From contig JAPLFP010000166.1 in NCBI GenBank assembly GCA_026390585.1, forward strand, positions 1-36,820: a DNA stretch of 36,820 nt, in the 5' to 3' direction. A program made the translations under genes and the position numbers. This DNA comes from Ignavibacteriales bacterium. Lineage in GTDB: Bacteria; Bacteroidota; Ignavibacteria; UBA10030. Shown here piece by piece: positions 18,688 to 27,904 of the stretch (position 1 is its first letter; the number at the start of each line of letters is the position of its first letter). A model generated the notes under the pieces. That model saw only the letters and a list, made by a program, of their open reading frames with translations. It ran no database searches and was not told the DNA's origin.

Positions 18688-20938
18688 CTAGATCTGAATG
18701 CTAATAGGCTTACCCAGAACACTCTCTGCATGGTGTTCACCATCGAGCCAGACGACAAAGCGCGTGTTATCTATTTTTACTTTGAGGCGGCGCCCACGAA
18801 TAAGGACATTGTCGATCAAGACCGCTTTCACACCGAAGGGGAACGGATCAATGACGACACAGAATTCCGCAGGTCTGATCCCGCAGAGATACTTGATGAT
18901 GAGGTCGTTGACCCAGGAATGTTGATAGTCATCGATCCCCCGATACACGCTTGGCGTTCCGGTGAACGGGTGATAATGCTCGAAACAGTTTGGCCGGCCA
19001 GAGTCGTGATCGAAAAACATCATTTTGACATACTTCGTCATGAAGACAGCCGCCTTGTTGCGCAAAGCACTGTCTTTCATACTGATGGCAGATGAAGCGA
19101 GTGCCTCCGCGATGTGACTGTTCGTCATCGGCCAAACGCGTCCGTTCCATGGACAGTTCATGCGTTTCCCTTTCCATTCCGGCTCCGCACAGAAGAACTC
19201 ATCATCGGCACTTGAAGAGGGAATGGGAAAAGGTGTCCAGAACTCTTTCTTATTCAGGAGATGCCTTTTCAAGCCGCGACCGTGGCTCTTCTCAACGATA
19301 TCAGTAAAGTACGGATAGAAACAAGTGGCGGCTTTAATGTTGGTGCGCTCTCCTGAAGCGGGATTAACATCAAAGAACATTTCTTCTTTCGGATCCCACA
19401 TTTTCTCAAGTACCGCTGTCTTGATCTTCTGTGATTCAATCTTCCACAGGTCTGCGTCATCATTCTTTCCAAGCTTTTCGGCGATCGTACATAGTGCTTG
19501 TTTCAGTCTGTAGACGTAGACGGTAACGTCGACTCCTTTCAGCCGAAACACCTCGCCCCAATTGTCCTGGTCTGCCTTGGGATTGACCGCAATGTAGCGA
19601 TGCATGAACTCTTGGCCAGTCTCATAGTGATTGTCAATGTCGTACAATCCGCTGACTTCTTCGTCACGCTCCCGGTCGAAGTATCCGACGTACTTCTTCA
19701 AACCATCGTAGACTTCTTCGAGGTAACTATGCAAAGGGTGAATCAAATCCAACTGTAGCAGTGCGTTGCCCCAATCGGCATGGTAGAACATCTCCTGGCG
19801 GAAGTAGTTCATGTCGATGTACCCGCGAAACCCTCCGTCGTCACGTTGATTATCCAGAAATGTCAGAAGACTCCCTTGGGCGAGATCCGGCTCATGCATC
19901 CAGCGATTCTCGAGCATGTGACATGGTGCGCTGTAGGAGATCGGCGCGCGGAAATATCCGATTCCTTCGCACACAAAAGGCCGTTTGTAGTTGCCTTCGC
20001 TTCCATACTGTGTGTTGAGTCTGAGTCCGAACCAGCGATACCAATAGTACCGGTTGAAGAATCGATCTGAGCACTCGAAAGATGGGACCGAACTGAAGTG
20101 GTCGTTCCAGTTCATCCGGCTTAAGTCGATGGGATTTGGCTGCTGGAGAGCCACGCGCAGACTATTCAGAGTTTCTTCAGCTGCGGAGGAGGCGGCAAAT
20201 CCCACAGCGACCTGTGTCGATTGACCTGGTCCAACGGAAATGGGCGAGTGCAAAGCCATATAGACCAGACCTTCATGGGTCACGCCATCAAGTTGCTTCT
20301 TGTTCCCGAGGCCTGTAGAAGTGAACTTCTCGAACCACGGCGTTTGTCTCCAATCAGGGCGAAGCGAAGTCTTCTCACCAAGATTCAGGCCGAAGGATCG
20401 CGATGGACGATTGAGAGAATGCGCAAGCGATTTCAACATGTGGATTGACCGAAGGGCGAAGGAGCTTGTGAAATGAAACTGTCCCTTTAGAATGTTCGAT
20501 GTCCGACAGCCACACGGATTCTTTCGAAGGGAAGTGCTCCTGCGTTGTCCAAGCCACGAAATGGATGCGGACCTTTTTCTTTGTCGGATTATTCACTTCA
20601 ACAACAGACAGAGCCACATCATTCGGAAGAATTGAGCGGCGCTCTGTCAGTCGCAATCGCGTTTTCGTGCCGCAGACCGTGCCTTCGAATTCTTGTGTGA
20701 GGCACGAAGGGTCCCAGCGACGCCTGAGGAATCTCAGCTTGATCTCTCGTCCGACCTCATCAAGAACGGTCCATGTGAAGAGCGGCTTCAGTTCATAGTT
20801 ATAGTAGTGCGCCTCATCCCAAAATCCCGGGGTATCGAGGTGAAGGGGGAAGGGCGGAGCCCAAAGAAGCCGATTGCCGCCTCCGAGGTACCACTTGTCC
20901 TCGCGAGAGAGGAGATGAAGGATGTCTTTGTTTTTCAT
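18688..20938 (-). pseudogene. MGH1-like/GH63-like glucosidase, split by an apparent frameshift in 20375-20439
   Basis: N-term part from ATG 20938 (MKNKDILHLLSREDKWYLGGGNRLLWAPPFPLHLDTPGFWDEAHYYN...) in one frame ends at 20375. The C-term part (18688..20439) in the other frame carries the catalytic region ('WYRWFGLRLNTQYG', 'FEHYHPFTGTPSVYRGIDDYQHSWVNDLIIKYLCGI'). Confidence 0.75.
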
Positions 20939-20970
20939 AGATGGATCCTCCTGCAATTGGAATGAGGACC

Positions 20971-21789
20971 TTACCCCTTGAGGCCTGTCATCGTAATGCC
21001 TTTGACGAAGTACTTCTGTGCAAACATGAAGACGATGACGATCGGGAGCATGACAACCACGGCTGCCGCCATCTGGTGTGGCCAATCTGTTGTATAGAGA
21101 TTGCTGAAGGACGCGATGCCAACCTCGACCGTCCGCATATCGACCCTGTTTGTCACGATCAGAGGCCAGAGAAAGTCTTTCCAGCTCCCCATAAACGCGA
21201 AAATTGCGAGCGTCGCAAGCGCCGGTTTGGAGAGTGGTAGGATGACTTTAAGAAAGATGGTGAACTCCGAAGCGCCATCGACGCGGGCCGCATCCTCAAG
21301 CTCTTTGGGTATCGTGAGGAAGAACTGTCGAAGAAGGAAAATGCCCCAGACACTTGAGACCGTCGGCGTGAAAAGTGCCCAATAGGTGTTCATCCATCCA
21401 AACGTTGTGATGATCAGGAAGGCTGGGATGATCGTGACGATTGCGGGAATCATCATCGTGCCGAGATACAGCGCAAAGATCTTTTCACGTCCCCGAAATT
21501 GGATTCGTGCAAAGGCATACGCTGCCATTGAGCAGAACGTGAGCTGGCCGAGAACAGATGCAGCTGCAACGATCAGAGAATTCAGAAAGAATCTCCCAAA
21601 CGGTTGCAGCGTCATCGCTTCTCTGAAGTTGTCCCATTTCCAAACAGCGGGAATGAACTTCGGGGGGAACTGGTAGACTTCGAGCTCATCCATGAGCGAA
21701 GTACTGATCATCCACAAGAATGGAATGAGCATGGACGCGGCAATCGCGATCAAACCCAGGTACAAGAATATCTTGCCTGCGCGCTTCAT
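20971..21789 (-). CDS. Carbohydrate ABC transporter permease, MalG/CUT1 type
   Basis: EAA-like loop 'PKELEDAARVDGASEFTIFLKVILPLSKPALATLAIFAFMGSWKDFLWPLIV'; C-term 'FAQKYFVKGITMTGLKG' is typical of MalG-like proteins. Confidence 0.95.
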   Translation of the reverse strand: MKRAGKIFLYLGLIAIAASMLIPFLWMISTSLMDELEVYQFPPKFIPAVWKWDNFREAMTLQPFGRFFLNSLIVAAASVLGQLTFCSMAAYAFARIQFRGREKIFALYLGTMMIPAIVTIIPAFLIITTFGWMNTYWALFTPTVSSVWGIFLLRQFFLTIPKELEDAARVDGASEFTIFLKVILPLSKPALATLAIFAFMGSWKDFLWPLIVTNRVDMRTVEVGIASFSNLYTTDWPHQMAAAVVVMLPIVIVFMFAQKYFVKGITMTGLKG

Positions 21790-21795
21790 GAATGA

Positions 21796-22848
21796 TCAAT
21801 TCTGTCGGGATTGCTGGAGCTGTTTCCAAACATCAGGATCTTCATGCCCCAGTCGCCACACCGAGATTCCACGAAAACGATATTTCTTGACCAGCGCCAT
21901 CTTGGCAGTGAACGATCGAGCATCCTCAAGGTACAGGTACTCGTTCAGCCCCTCGTTGCTGTAGAATGTATAGTAGACCTTCTCCCGATCATCCCACTGC
22001 CAGGATGCTCCAGATCGTTCTGCGATCCCTTTGGCTTCTTTGTAGTCCAGTGTGCGACCCCACGCGAGAGGTTTGCCATTCTGATAGGCGGCCTGCCAAT
22101 GATGTGAATAAAACGGCAGACCAAGCGAAATCTTCGAGGTCGGCACACCTTGGGACACGAACTGAATGGCTGCCTCCATCCATGGTATCCCTGCAACGGG
22201 ACCTGGAGGAGTCCGAGGGGTGTGTTGGGAATAGGTCATAAGCGAGACAAAATCCCCGATTTCACCGAGCGCTTTGTAGTCGTATACACCACTCCAGTTT
22301 TCGAAGTTCCATCGGTGATATTCCGTCGGACCAGCGTTGTCACTTGATCGGGGAACAACGGCAATGCTGATACCAAAGCCGTTTGCGTGCAAGAGGGAAG
22401 CAGCCTGTCGATAAAACTCTGTGAAAAGTTCTTTGTCCTTTACGTGGATGTTCTCGTAATCGAATTGGATGCCGTAGTATTTGTTTTCCCGGCATAGACG
22501 AAGCATGGTGGAAACTGCCCTGATTCTCGCTAGCGAATCGTGAAGGAAAGAGTGGAATGCAGGTTGGTCAAAGCCCGTGTTCATTACCAGTGGCATGACT
22601 TTGACACCATTTCTCCTCGAGAGATCGAGAACACGACTATCGACAGAACCCGCGATGATTCCATGTTCATCCATCTTATATGATTGCGGACCGACAATGT
22701 CGATACTCTTAATGTTCGCTTTGAAGCTCAAGAAACAATCCTCATTGTCGATAGCATAGAAGAGCGTCTCAGTCCGCTGTGCTAACGCAACCGTCGCCGA
22801 CAGAAGGACGAGGATACAGGCAGCCGAGATACATCGTAGAGAGAACAT
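21796..22848 (-). CDS. GH18-like glycoside hydrolase (YaaH/SleL-like), secreted
   Basis: Signal peptide 'MFSLRCISAACILVLLSATVALAQ'; 'YYGIQFDYENI' (DxE of GH18), 'GDFVSLMTYSQHTPRTPPGPVAGIPWMEAAIQFV', 'KISLGLPFYSHHW', 'FRGISVWRLGHEDPDVW'. The ATG at 22848 has GGAGGT just upstream; the track start is 22863. Confidence 0.85.
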   Translation of the reverse strand: MFSLRCISAACILVLLSATVALAQRTETLFYAIDNEDCFLSFKANIKSIDIVGPQSYKMDEHGIIAGSVDSRVLDLSRRNGVKVMPLVMNTGFDQPAFHSFLHDSLARIRAVSTMLRLCRENKYYGIQFDYENIHVKDKELFTEFYRQAASLLHANGFGISIAVVPRSSDNAGPTEYHRWNFENWSGVYDYKALGEIGDFVSLMTYSQHTPRTPPGPVAGIPWMEAAIQFVSQGVPTSKISLGLPFYSHHWQAAYQNGKPLAWGRTLDYKEAKGIAERSGASWQWDDREKVYYTFYSNEGLNEYLYLEDARSFTAKMALVKKYRFRGISVWRLGHEDPDVWKQLQQSRQN

Positions 22849-22881
22849 ATGACCTCCGGACATTCTATACGGATGAGATGC

Positions 22882-23991
22882 TCAATCGCCGAAGCAAATC
22901 CCCAAGTCTCGACCCGTGCTCATTGTGTCGCAATCAAGCGGAACGGATTTCATCCGGCGTGTTGCCTGGTCCAACGGGACATATCGCACGGTAGGGGGAT
23001 CTAAAGCAACCATAACTCCCGACTTTCCTTCATCGAGCGCACGAATCGCCGCAGCACCGAACCGGAGCGATATGAGTCGGTCGAATGTCGTCGGTGTCCC
23101 ACCCCGCAGCAGATGTCCGAGGACGACGCAGCGGGTTTCCCGTCCCGTTGCTTGCTGGATTTCCTCTGCCACACGCTCCCCGGCGCCGCCCAGCCGTTCG
23201 GCTCGTCCCAGTTCTTTGGAGACCACGGAAAGGGAGCCCCCTTTCGGTTTGGCGCCTTCTGCAACGACCACGATCGCGAATTTCCGTCCGCCTGTGAACC
23301 GCTCCTCGATCTTCTTGGCCACACTTCGGATATCGTATGGGATCTCAGGGATCAGGATCGCATCAGCTGTCCCGGAGATGCCGCTGTTCAAAGCAATCCA
23401 TCCGGCGTACCGTCCCATGACCTCCACCACCATAACACGCCGATGTGCCTCTGCGGTGGAGTGGAGTCTATCGATGCACATGGTGGCAAAGGAGACGGCC
23501 GTGTCAAAACCGAATGTAATGACCGTCTTCTCGAGATCGTTGTCGATCGTCTTGGGAACACCAACCACTTTGATTCCTTTTTGCGCGATGACGTTGGCAA
23601 TTGTCAATGAACCGTCTCCTCCAACTGCGACGAGAGCGTCAATCTTCTCGCGTTTGAACGCTTTTATCAATTCGTCCGAACGGTCCTTCTCGTACATCTT
23701 GCCGTCTTTGCCTTTGGTTGGGTACTTGAGCGGGTTCCCTTTGTTCGTCGTCCCGAGAATGGTTCCGCCCAGATGCGTAATGCCTCTCACCGCGGCACGC
23801 GTCAGAGGTATAAGTCCCCCTTCGGGGTACTCATCAGGCATCATTAATCCATTGTATCCGTCCCTGATGCCAACGCACTCCCACCCTCGGTCCACGGCTG
23901 CAATCGTTGCTGCACGAATCACCGCGTTGAGTCCAGGAGCGTCTCCGCCGCCGGTGTTGATAGCGATTTTCTTGATGCCTTTGGTTGCCAT
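22882..23991 (-). CDS. 6-phosphofructokinase (PFKA family, Gly104/Lys124-type)
   Basis: 'IAINTGGGDAPGLNAVIRAAT', 'DALVAVGGDGSLTIAN', 'VVGVPKTIDNDLEKT', 'FGFDTAVSFATMCIDRLHSTAEAHRRVMVVEVMGRYAGWIAL'. Confidence 0.95.
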   Translation of the reverse strand: MATKGIKKIAINTGGGDAPGLNAVIRAATIAAVDRGWECVGIRDGYNGLMMPDEYPEGGLIPLTRAAVRGITHLGGTILGTTNKGNPLKYPTKGKDGKMYEKDRSDELIKAFKREKIDALVAVGGDGSLTIANVIAQKGIKVVGVPKTIDNDLEKTVITFGFDTAVSFATMCIDRLHSTAEAHRRVMVVEVMGRYAGWIALNSGISGTADAILIPEIPYDIRSVAKKIEERFTGGRKFAIVVVAEGAKPKGGSLSVVSKELGRAERLGGAGERVAEEIQQATGRETRCVVLGHLLRGGTPTTFDRLISLRFGAAAIRALDEGKSGVMVALDPPTVRYVPLDQATRRMKSVPLDCDTMSTGRDLGICFGD

Positions 23992-24015
23992 AGATGTTCC
24001 TCCAATGGAAATAAA

Positions 24016-26403
24016 TCATCCGTATTCGACTTGTCTTCCCAGTAGTCTGAATTGAATCCATGTTGCGATGACAATGATAACGAAGAGCACCCAGGACATT
24101 GCCGAAGCGTACCCCATTCGAAGTTGTTCCCAGGCCGATTGATAGATGTGATAGACGATGACATCAGTACTCCCGACAGGACCTCCGGCAGTCATGACAT
24201 AGATTGAAGTGAAGACCTGAAATGAACCAATCAGTGATGTCGTGAGAATAAAGAACGTCGTCGGTTTCAGCAAGGGGAGAGTGATATGCCAGAATCGATT
24301 CCAACTCCCTGAGCCGTCGATCCGGGCTGCATCGTGCAATTCTTCCGGTATCCCCTGCAATCCAGCAAGGAAAATGATCATTTGATAACCAAGTCCCAGC
24401 CAAATGGAAAAAATGATAATAGATACCATTGCGGTGCTTGTGGAGTTCAGCCATGCCGACGGCCCAAGGCCGACAAGCTGAAGGAGAACATTCGCCACCC
24501 CAAACGTCGGATGATAAATCCACATCCACACGAGGGCAATTGCGACGAAGGAAGTAACGCTTGGCAAGAAATACAGCGCCCGGAGGAAGGCAATCCCCTT
24601 GAATCGATGGTTCATCATGAGCGCAACGGCCAGAGAGAGGACCATGCCCACCGGGACGTTGAGAGTGTAGAGGAACGTGTTCTTCAGAGCATTCCAGAAC
24701 GAATCATCTGAAAACACTTCCCGAAAATTGGCCAGTCCGACAAATGGCTTGTCGGCCACGATGACATCCCACCGATGCAGGCTCAGGTATCCCGCAAAGA
24801 CTATGGGAGTCAGAATAAATACGGTGAGATGAAGAAGAGAAGGAGCGAGAAAGCCAATCGCCGTGCCCGTAGTTCGACGTGACTTCCCGCGAGCCCGCGC
24901 ATACAGCAAGCCGCTCGCCAGGGCAACGAGGAATGCAACGATGAGCAGGAAGCGAAGGATTTCAGAATGTTGACGGATGGGTTTGAATTCCGAGGCTTCG
25001 TGGAGTCGCGTATTCTCCAGCTGACGGTCGATCTTCGCTGCATAGCGATTCATCGTCTCGTGCATCGGCTGTCCGTTCACCAGCACCTCATCGACGGCGT
25101 CCTGCAAAGTCCATTCAACTTCGCTGAAACGCTCAATCAATGAACCCCAAGGTTGGCGGCAGGAGGGAACTTCCGCGACGAATGCGCGCTCAAATCCATG
25201 AGTATCCCGTGACACAATCTCTTCAGCAATGCTGCGGGAGGATGGTATCTCGAGGTGACGAGAGGCTCTGATTCGATTTGCTTCCTCCCCCGCCATAAAT
25301 GCAGCAAGAAGCGCCGCCTCTTTTGGGTGTGGGCTGTTCACAGGCACGCACCATCCCGATTCGTACATCACGTTGACCTTCTTCGCACCGGGACGCTGAG
25401 GTATGGGAGCGATGCCGATGTCAAGCTTGCCTTGTTCCACTAGTCTGAGTAACCGCGGCAACCGCCAATGGCCATCGATCATCATGGCGATCTTTCCATT
25501 CGCGAAAAGCTGGCTGTTGCTCCCTGTTTTCTCAGATTGGACCCAGCTTCCTGTGCCGGGTGCTACGTTCTGTATTTTTTGGAGGTCGATCAGAAACTGA
25601 AGTGCGGACTCCGTTGCACGGGAATTGAGATATCCTGTCGCCTTGGTTCCGGATGGATCAACAACATCTCCACCAGAACTCCAGACCCAGACGATCCAGA
25701 AATAATAATAATTTGTAAATGCTGTGCCGTACTGATCAATCGATCCATCACCGTCAATATCCCGCGTGAGCTTCGATGCGATGTTACGGTATTCATCCCA
25801 AGTCCAGGCAACGCCTGGAAAGGGAAGACCTGCCTCTCGAAAGAGTCGCTTGTTGTAGTACATCATCAGCGGCGTGAATCCTTTTGGAAAAGCGTAGAGG
25901 GCTGATCCTTTGCGGGCAATGTCCGTGACATTTGAAAACCACTGGGTGGTGTCAATGTTCAACTCATGGACAAAGGAGGAGAGATCGAGAAGAACTTTCT
26001 TGTTCGTGAAGGTCGGTATCAACTTTGAATCGAGGAGAAACACGTCGGGGGGCTCATCGGCGGCCAGAGCGGTGAGTATTTTTTCTTCATACTGGACGCC
26101 GGGATTAGGCTCGTAAAGGATTTCGATATTCGGACACCTGTACTTGAACGCAGCGATGGATTCTTTGTCAAGGGGCATCTCGTCAATGTCGGCCCAGTTG
26201 GTCAATCGCAATGTGACCGTGCGTTGGGCATTTGCCGTCAACGAGAACAGCAGGAGGAGAACAAAGAGCCAGGGAATGGTATTTCTCAGCGGGACATCAG
26301 ATGTGAGGGAGTGAGACACGGTTTGTTCTCGCTGATGTTGATAGCAGGGATGTTCATTATCCCACAATCGCTGCACGCTTGAGAAGGCTTCACCAGATCT
26401 CAC
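24016..26403 (-). CDS. Single-polypeptide sugar ABC importer: extracellular solute-binding domain fused to MalF/CUT1-type permease domain
   Basis: Residues ~45-470 are SBP_bac_1-like ('VTLRLTNWADIDEM...LTALAADEPPDVFLLDSKLIPTF...FPKGFTPLMMYYNKRLFREAGL...ANGKIAMMIDGHWRL'). The rest is a MalF-like permease ('GFLAPSLLHLTVFILTPIVFAGYLSLHRWD...GIPEELHDAARIDGSGSWNRFWHITLPLLKPTTFF...GGPVGSTDVIVYHIYQSAW'). The ORF is uninterrupted. GTG at 26319 is a plausible start before the signal peptide. Confidence 0.9.
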   Translation of the reverse strand: MRSGEAFSSVQRLWDNEHPCYQHQREQTVSHSLTSDVPLRNTIPWLFVLLLLFSLTANAQRTVTLRLTNWADIDEMPLDKESIAAFKYRCPNIEILYEPNPGVQYEEKILTALAADEPPDVFLLDSKLIPTFTNKKVLLDLSSFVHELNIDTTQWFSNVTDIARKGSALYAFPKGFTPLMMYYNKRLFREAGLPFPGVAWTWDEYRNIASKLTRDIDGDGSIDQYGTAFTNYYYFWIVWVWSSGGDVVDPSGTKATGYLNSRATESALQFLIDLQKIQNVAPGTGSWVQSEKTGSNSQLFANGKIAMMIDGHWRLPRLLRLVEQGKLDIGIAPIPQRPGAKKVNVMYESGWCVPVNSPHPKEAALLAAFMAGEEANRIRASRHLEIPSSRSIAEEIVSRDTHGFERAFVAEVPSCRQPWGSLIERFSEVEWTLQDAVDEVLVNGQPMHETMNRYAAKIDRQLENTRLHEASEFKPIRQHSEILRFLLIVAFLVALASGLLYARARGKSRRTTGTAIGFLAPSLLHLTVFILTPIVFAGYLSLHRWDVIVADKPFVGLANFREVFSDDSFWNALKNTFLYTLNVPVGMVLSLAVALMMNHRFKGIAFLRALYFLPSVTSFVAIALVWMWIYHPTFGVANVLLQLVGLGPSAWLNSTSTAMVSIIIFSIWLGLGYQMIIFLAGLQGIPEELHDAARIDGSGSWNRFWHITLPLLKPTTFFILTTSLIGSFQVFTSIYVMTAGGPVGSTDVIVYHIYQSAWEQLRMGYASAMSWVLFVIIVIATWIQFRLLGRQVEYG

Positions 26404-26430
26404 GAGGAGGCGAGACAGGATCGCAGCCTG

Positions 26431-27624
26431 TTACTGTTTAGATAGCTTCTGAAGCACATCCTTTGTGTTGGATGCCGCAGAGAGGATTTCTTCCCGCGAA
26501 TTGTAAAAATGCGGAGAGTACCGAAACTTGCCGTTTCGCAATGAAATGAAGACCTCGCGCCGAGTCAGCTCCTGAAAAGCAGCAGTAGGATCCACATTCT
26601 TTGGAGGTTCGATGGTGACGATGCCTGCACGTTCGCTGAGTGTTGTTGGTGAAAACAGTTTGACTCCCTCAACGGCAACAAGCTCGTCCATCAAGGTTTG
26701 GGTCAGGCCCAGAATGTGAGATTCAATGATGCTGGGACCGACTTCAAGCAGAGTCGACAAGGCGGCGTGCATGCCCCACATACCGGGGATGTTCACCGTG
26801 CCGCCTTCATAACGCCTCGCATTGGGATCGAGAGCCTGATCCCAGTTTGAGAAATCAAACGGATTCTCAACGGAAAGCCAGCCAAGATATTTTTGATGAA
26901 CGCGTGCCTGGAGTTCCTCCGTGAGATAGAGAAATCCGATTCCCTGTGGGCCCATCTGCCATTTTGGAGCGCCGGCCGCCATTGCGTCGATTTTCATCGC
27001 CTGAACGTCCAGCTTGATGGCGCCAATTGCTTGGATCCCATCGACCGCGAAAATGATCCCTTTTGAGCGACAAAGATCCCCGAGGAGCATCATGTCTGCC
27101 CTGTATCCCGACAGAAACTGAACCGCGCTCAGCGCCAGGAGCCTCGTCCGAGGTTGCAAGGACGAATAGATGAGCTCTGGAGTCACCCGACCATCGGCAC
27201 ATCGCATGATGTCCACTTCAACGCCCTGGCTCTTCAGGTGATAGTATGGATAGATGTTTGCCGGGAATTCCTGATCATTGAGAAGAACACGATCCCCCGG
27301 TTTCCAATCGATGCCTGAGGCGACGACATTGAGGGCGTCGGATGTATTTCCGACAAGTGCGATGCGTTTGTAGGATTCGGCGTTGATCAGGCGCTGAATA
27401 CATCGCTTCGTCTCTTCGATTTGTACCAAATCATCGAAGAACGTCTCGATCTTTCCTGACGAGCGATCTTGTAGATGCTGTGTTTGCGCTCGCACGACTC
27501 GGGTCGAGAGAGGGCTGACCGCGGCGTGATTGAGATATATCACGCCTTTTTGGGTATGAGGGAAGAGCTGACGAAGGTTCTGAAGCTGGTCGTGCGGAAT
27601 GGGATTGAGTGATTGTGTGTTCAC
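26431..27624 (-). CDS. PLP-dependent aminotransferase class V (cysteine desulfurase/isopenicillin epimerase-like)
   Basis: 'GVIYLNHAAVSPLSTRV', 'LVGNTSDALNVVASGIDW', 'VDGIQAIGAIKLDV', PLP-Lys region 'AAGAPKWQMGPQGIGFLYL', 'YEGGTVNIPGMWGMHAAL'. Confidence 0.92.
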   Translation of the reverse strand: MNTQSLNPIPHDQLQNLRQLFPHTQKGVIYLNHAAVSPLSTRVVRAQTQHLQDRSSGKIETFFDDLVQIEETKRCIQRLINAESYKRIALVGNTSDALNVVASGIDWKPGDRVLLNDQEFPANIYPYYHLKSQGVEVDIMRCADGRVTPELIYSSLQPRTRLLALSAVQFLSGYRADMMLLGDLCRSKGIIFAVDGIQAIGAIKLDVQAMKIDAMAAGAPKWQMGPQGIGFLYLTEELQARVHQKYLGWLSVENPFDFSNWDQALDPNARRYEGGTVNIPGMWGMHAALSTLLEVGPSIIESHILGLTQTLMDELVAVEGVKLFSPTTLSERAGIVTIEPPKNVDPTAAFQELTRREVFISLRNGKFRYSPHFYNSREEILSAASNTKDVLQKLSKQ

Positions 27625-27715
27625 GTCGGGTCTGGAATAGAAAGACTATGGAATTGTGTGAAGATAATACTCAAAGAGACGAGTAAAATCAAGGATTTCT
27701 GGGGTGTTTGCGGTA

Positions 27716-27744
27716 TTGTTTTTCGTCAGCGAGTTGCATAAAAT
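27716..27744 (+). promoter_or_regulatory. Candidate sigma70-type promoter for the YdjC-like gene
   Basis: TTGTTT (27716-27721) - 17 nt - TAAAAT (27739-27744), ~160 nt upstream of the start codon. Confidence 0.45.
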
Positions 27745-27904
27745 GAATATCAGCGACCCCTCCCGGTCCTGAAACTGCCATCACTCGTAAGAGACCTGAA
27801 GGCGGAGTCAAGAGGAAGGGATACCGACTCTCTTGAAAGCGTCTGGAAACTATCGCTATTGCTGGGATCTCGTACACAATGTTAAATCATCAAGGTGGTG
27901 ACAA

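Noticed and set aside
22916-24055. 379-aa plus-strand ORF antisense to PFK
   Set aside because: Low-complexity Ser/Pro/Arg-rich translation that mirrors the PFK reading frame on the opposite strand. The PFK frame carries all family motifs.
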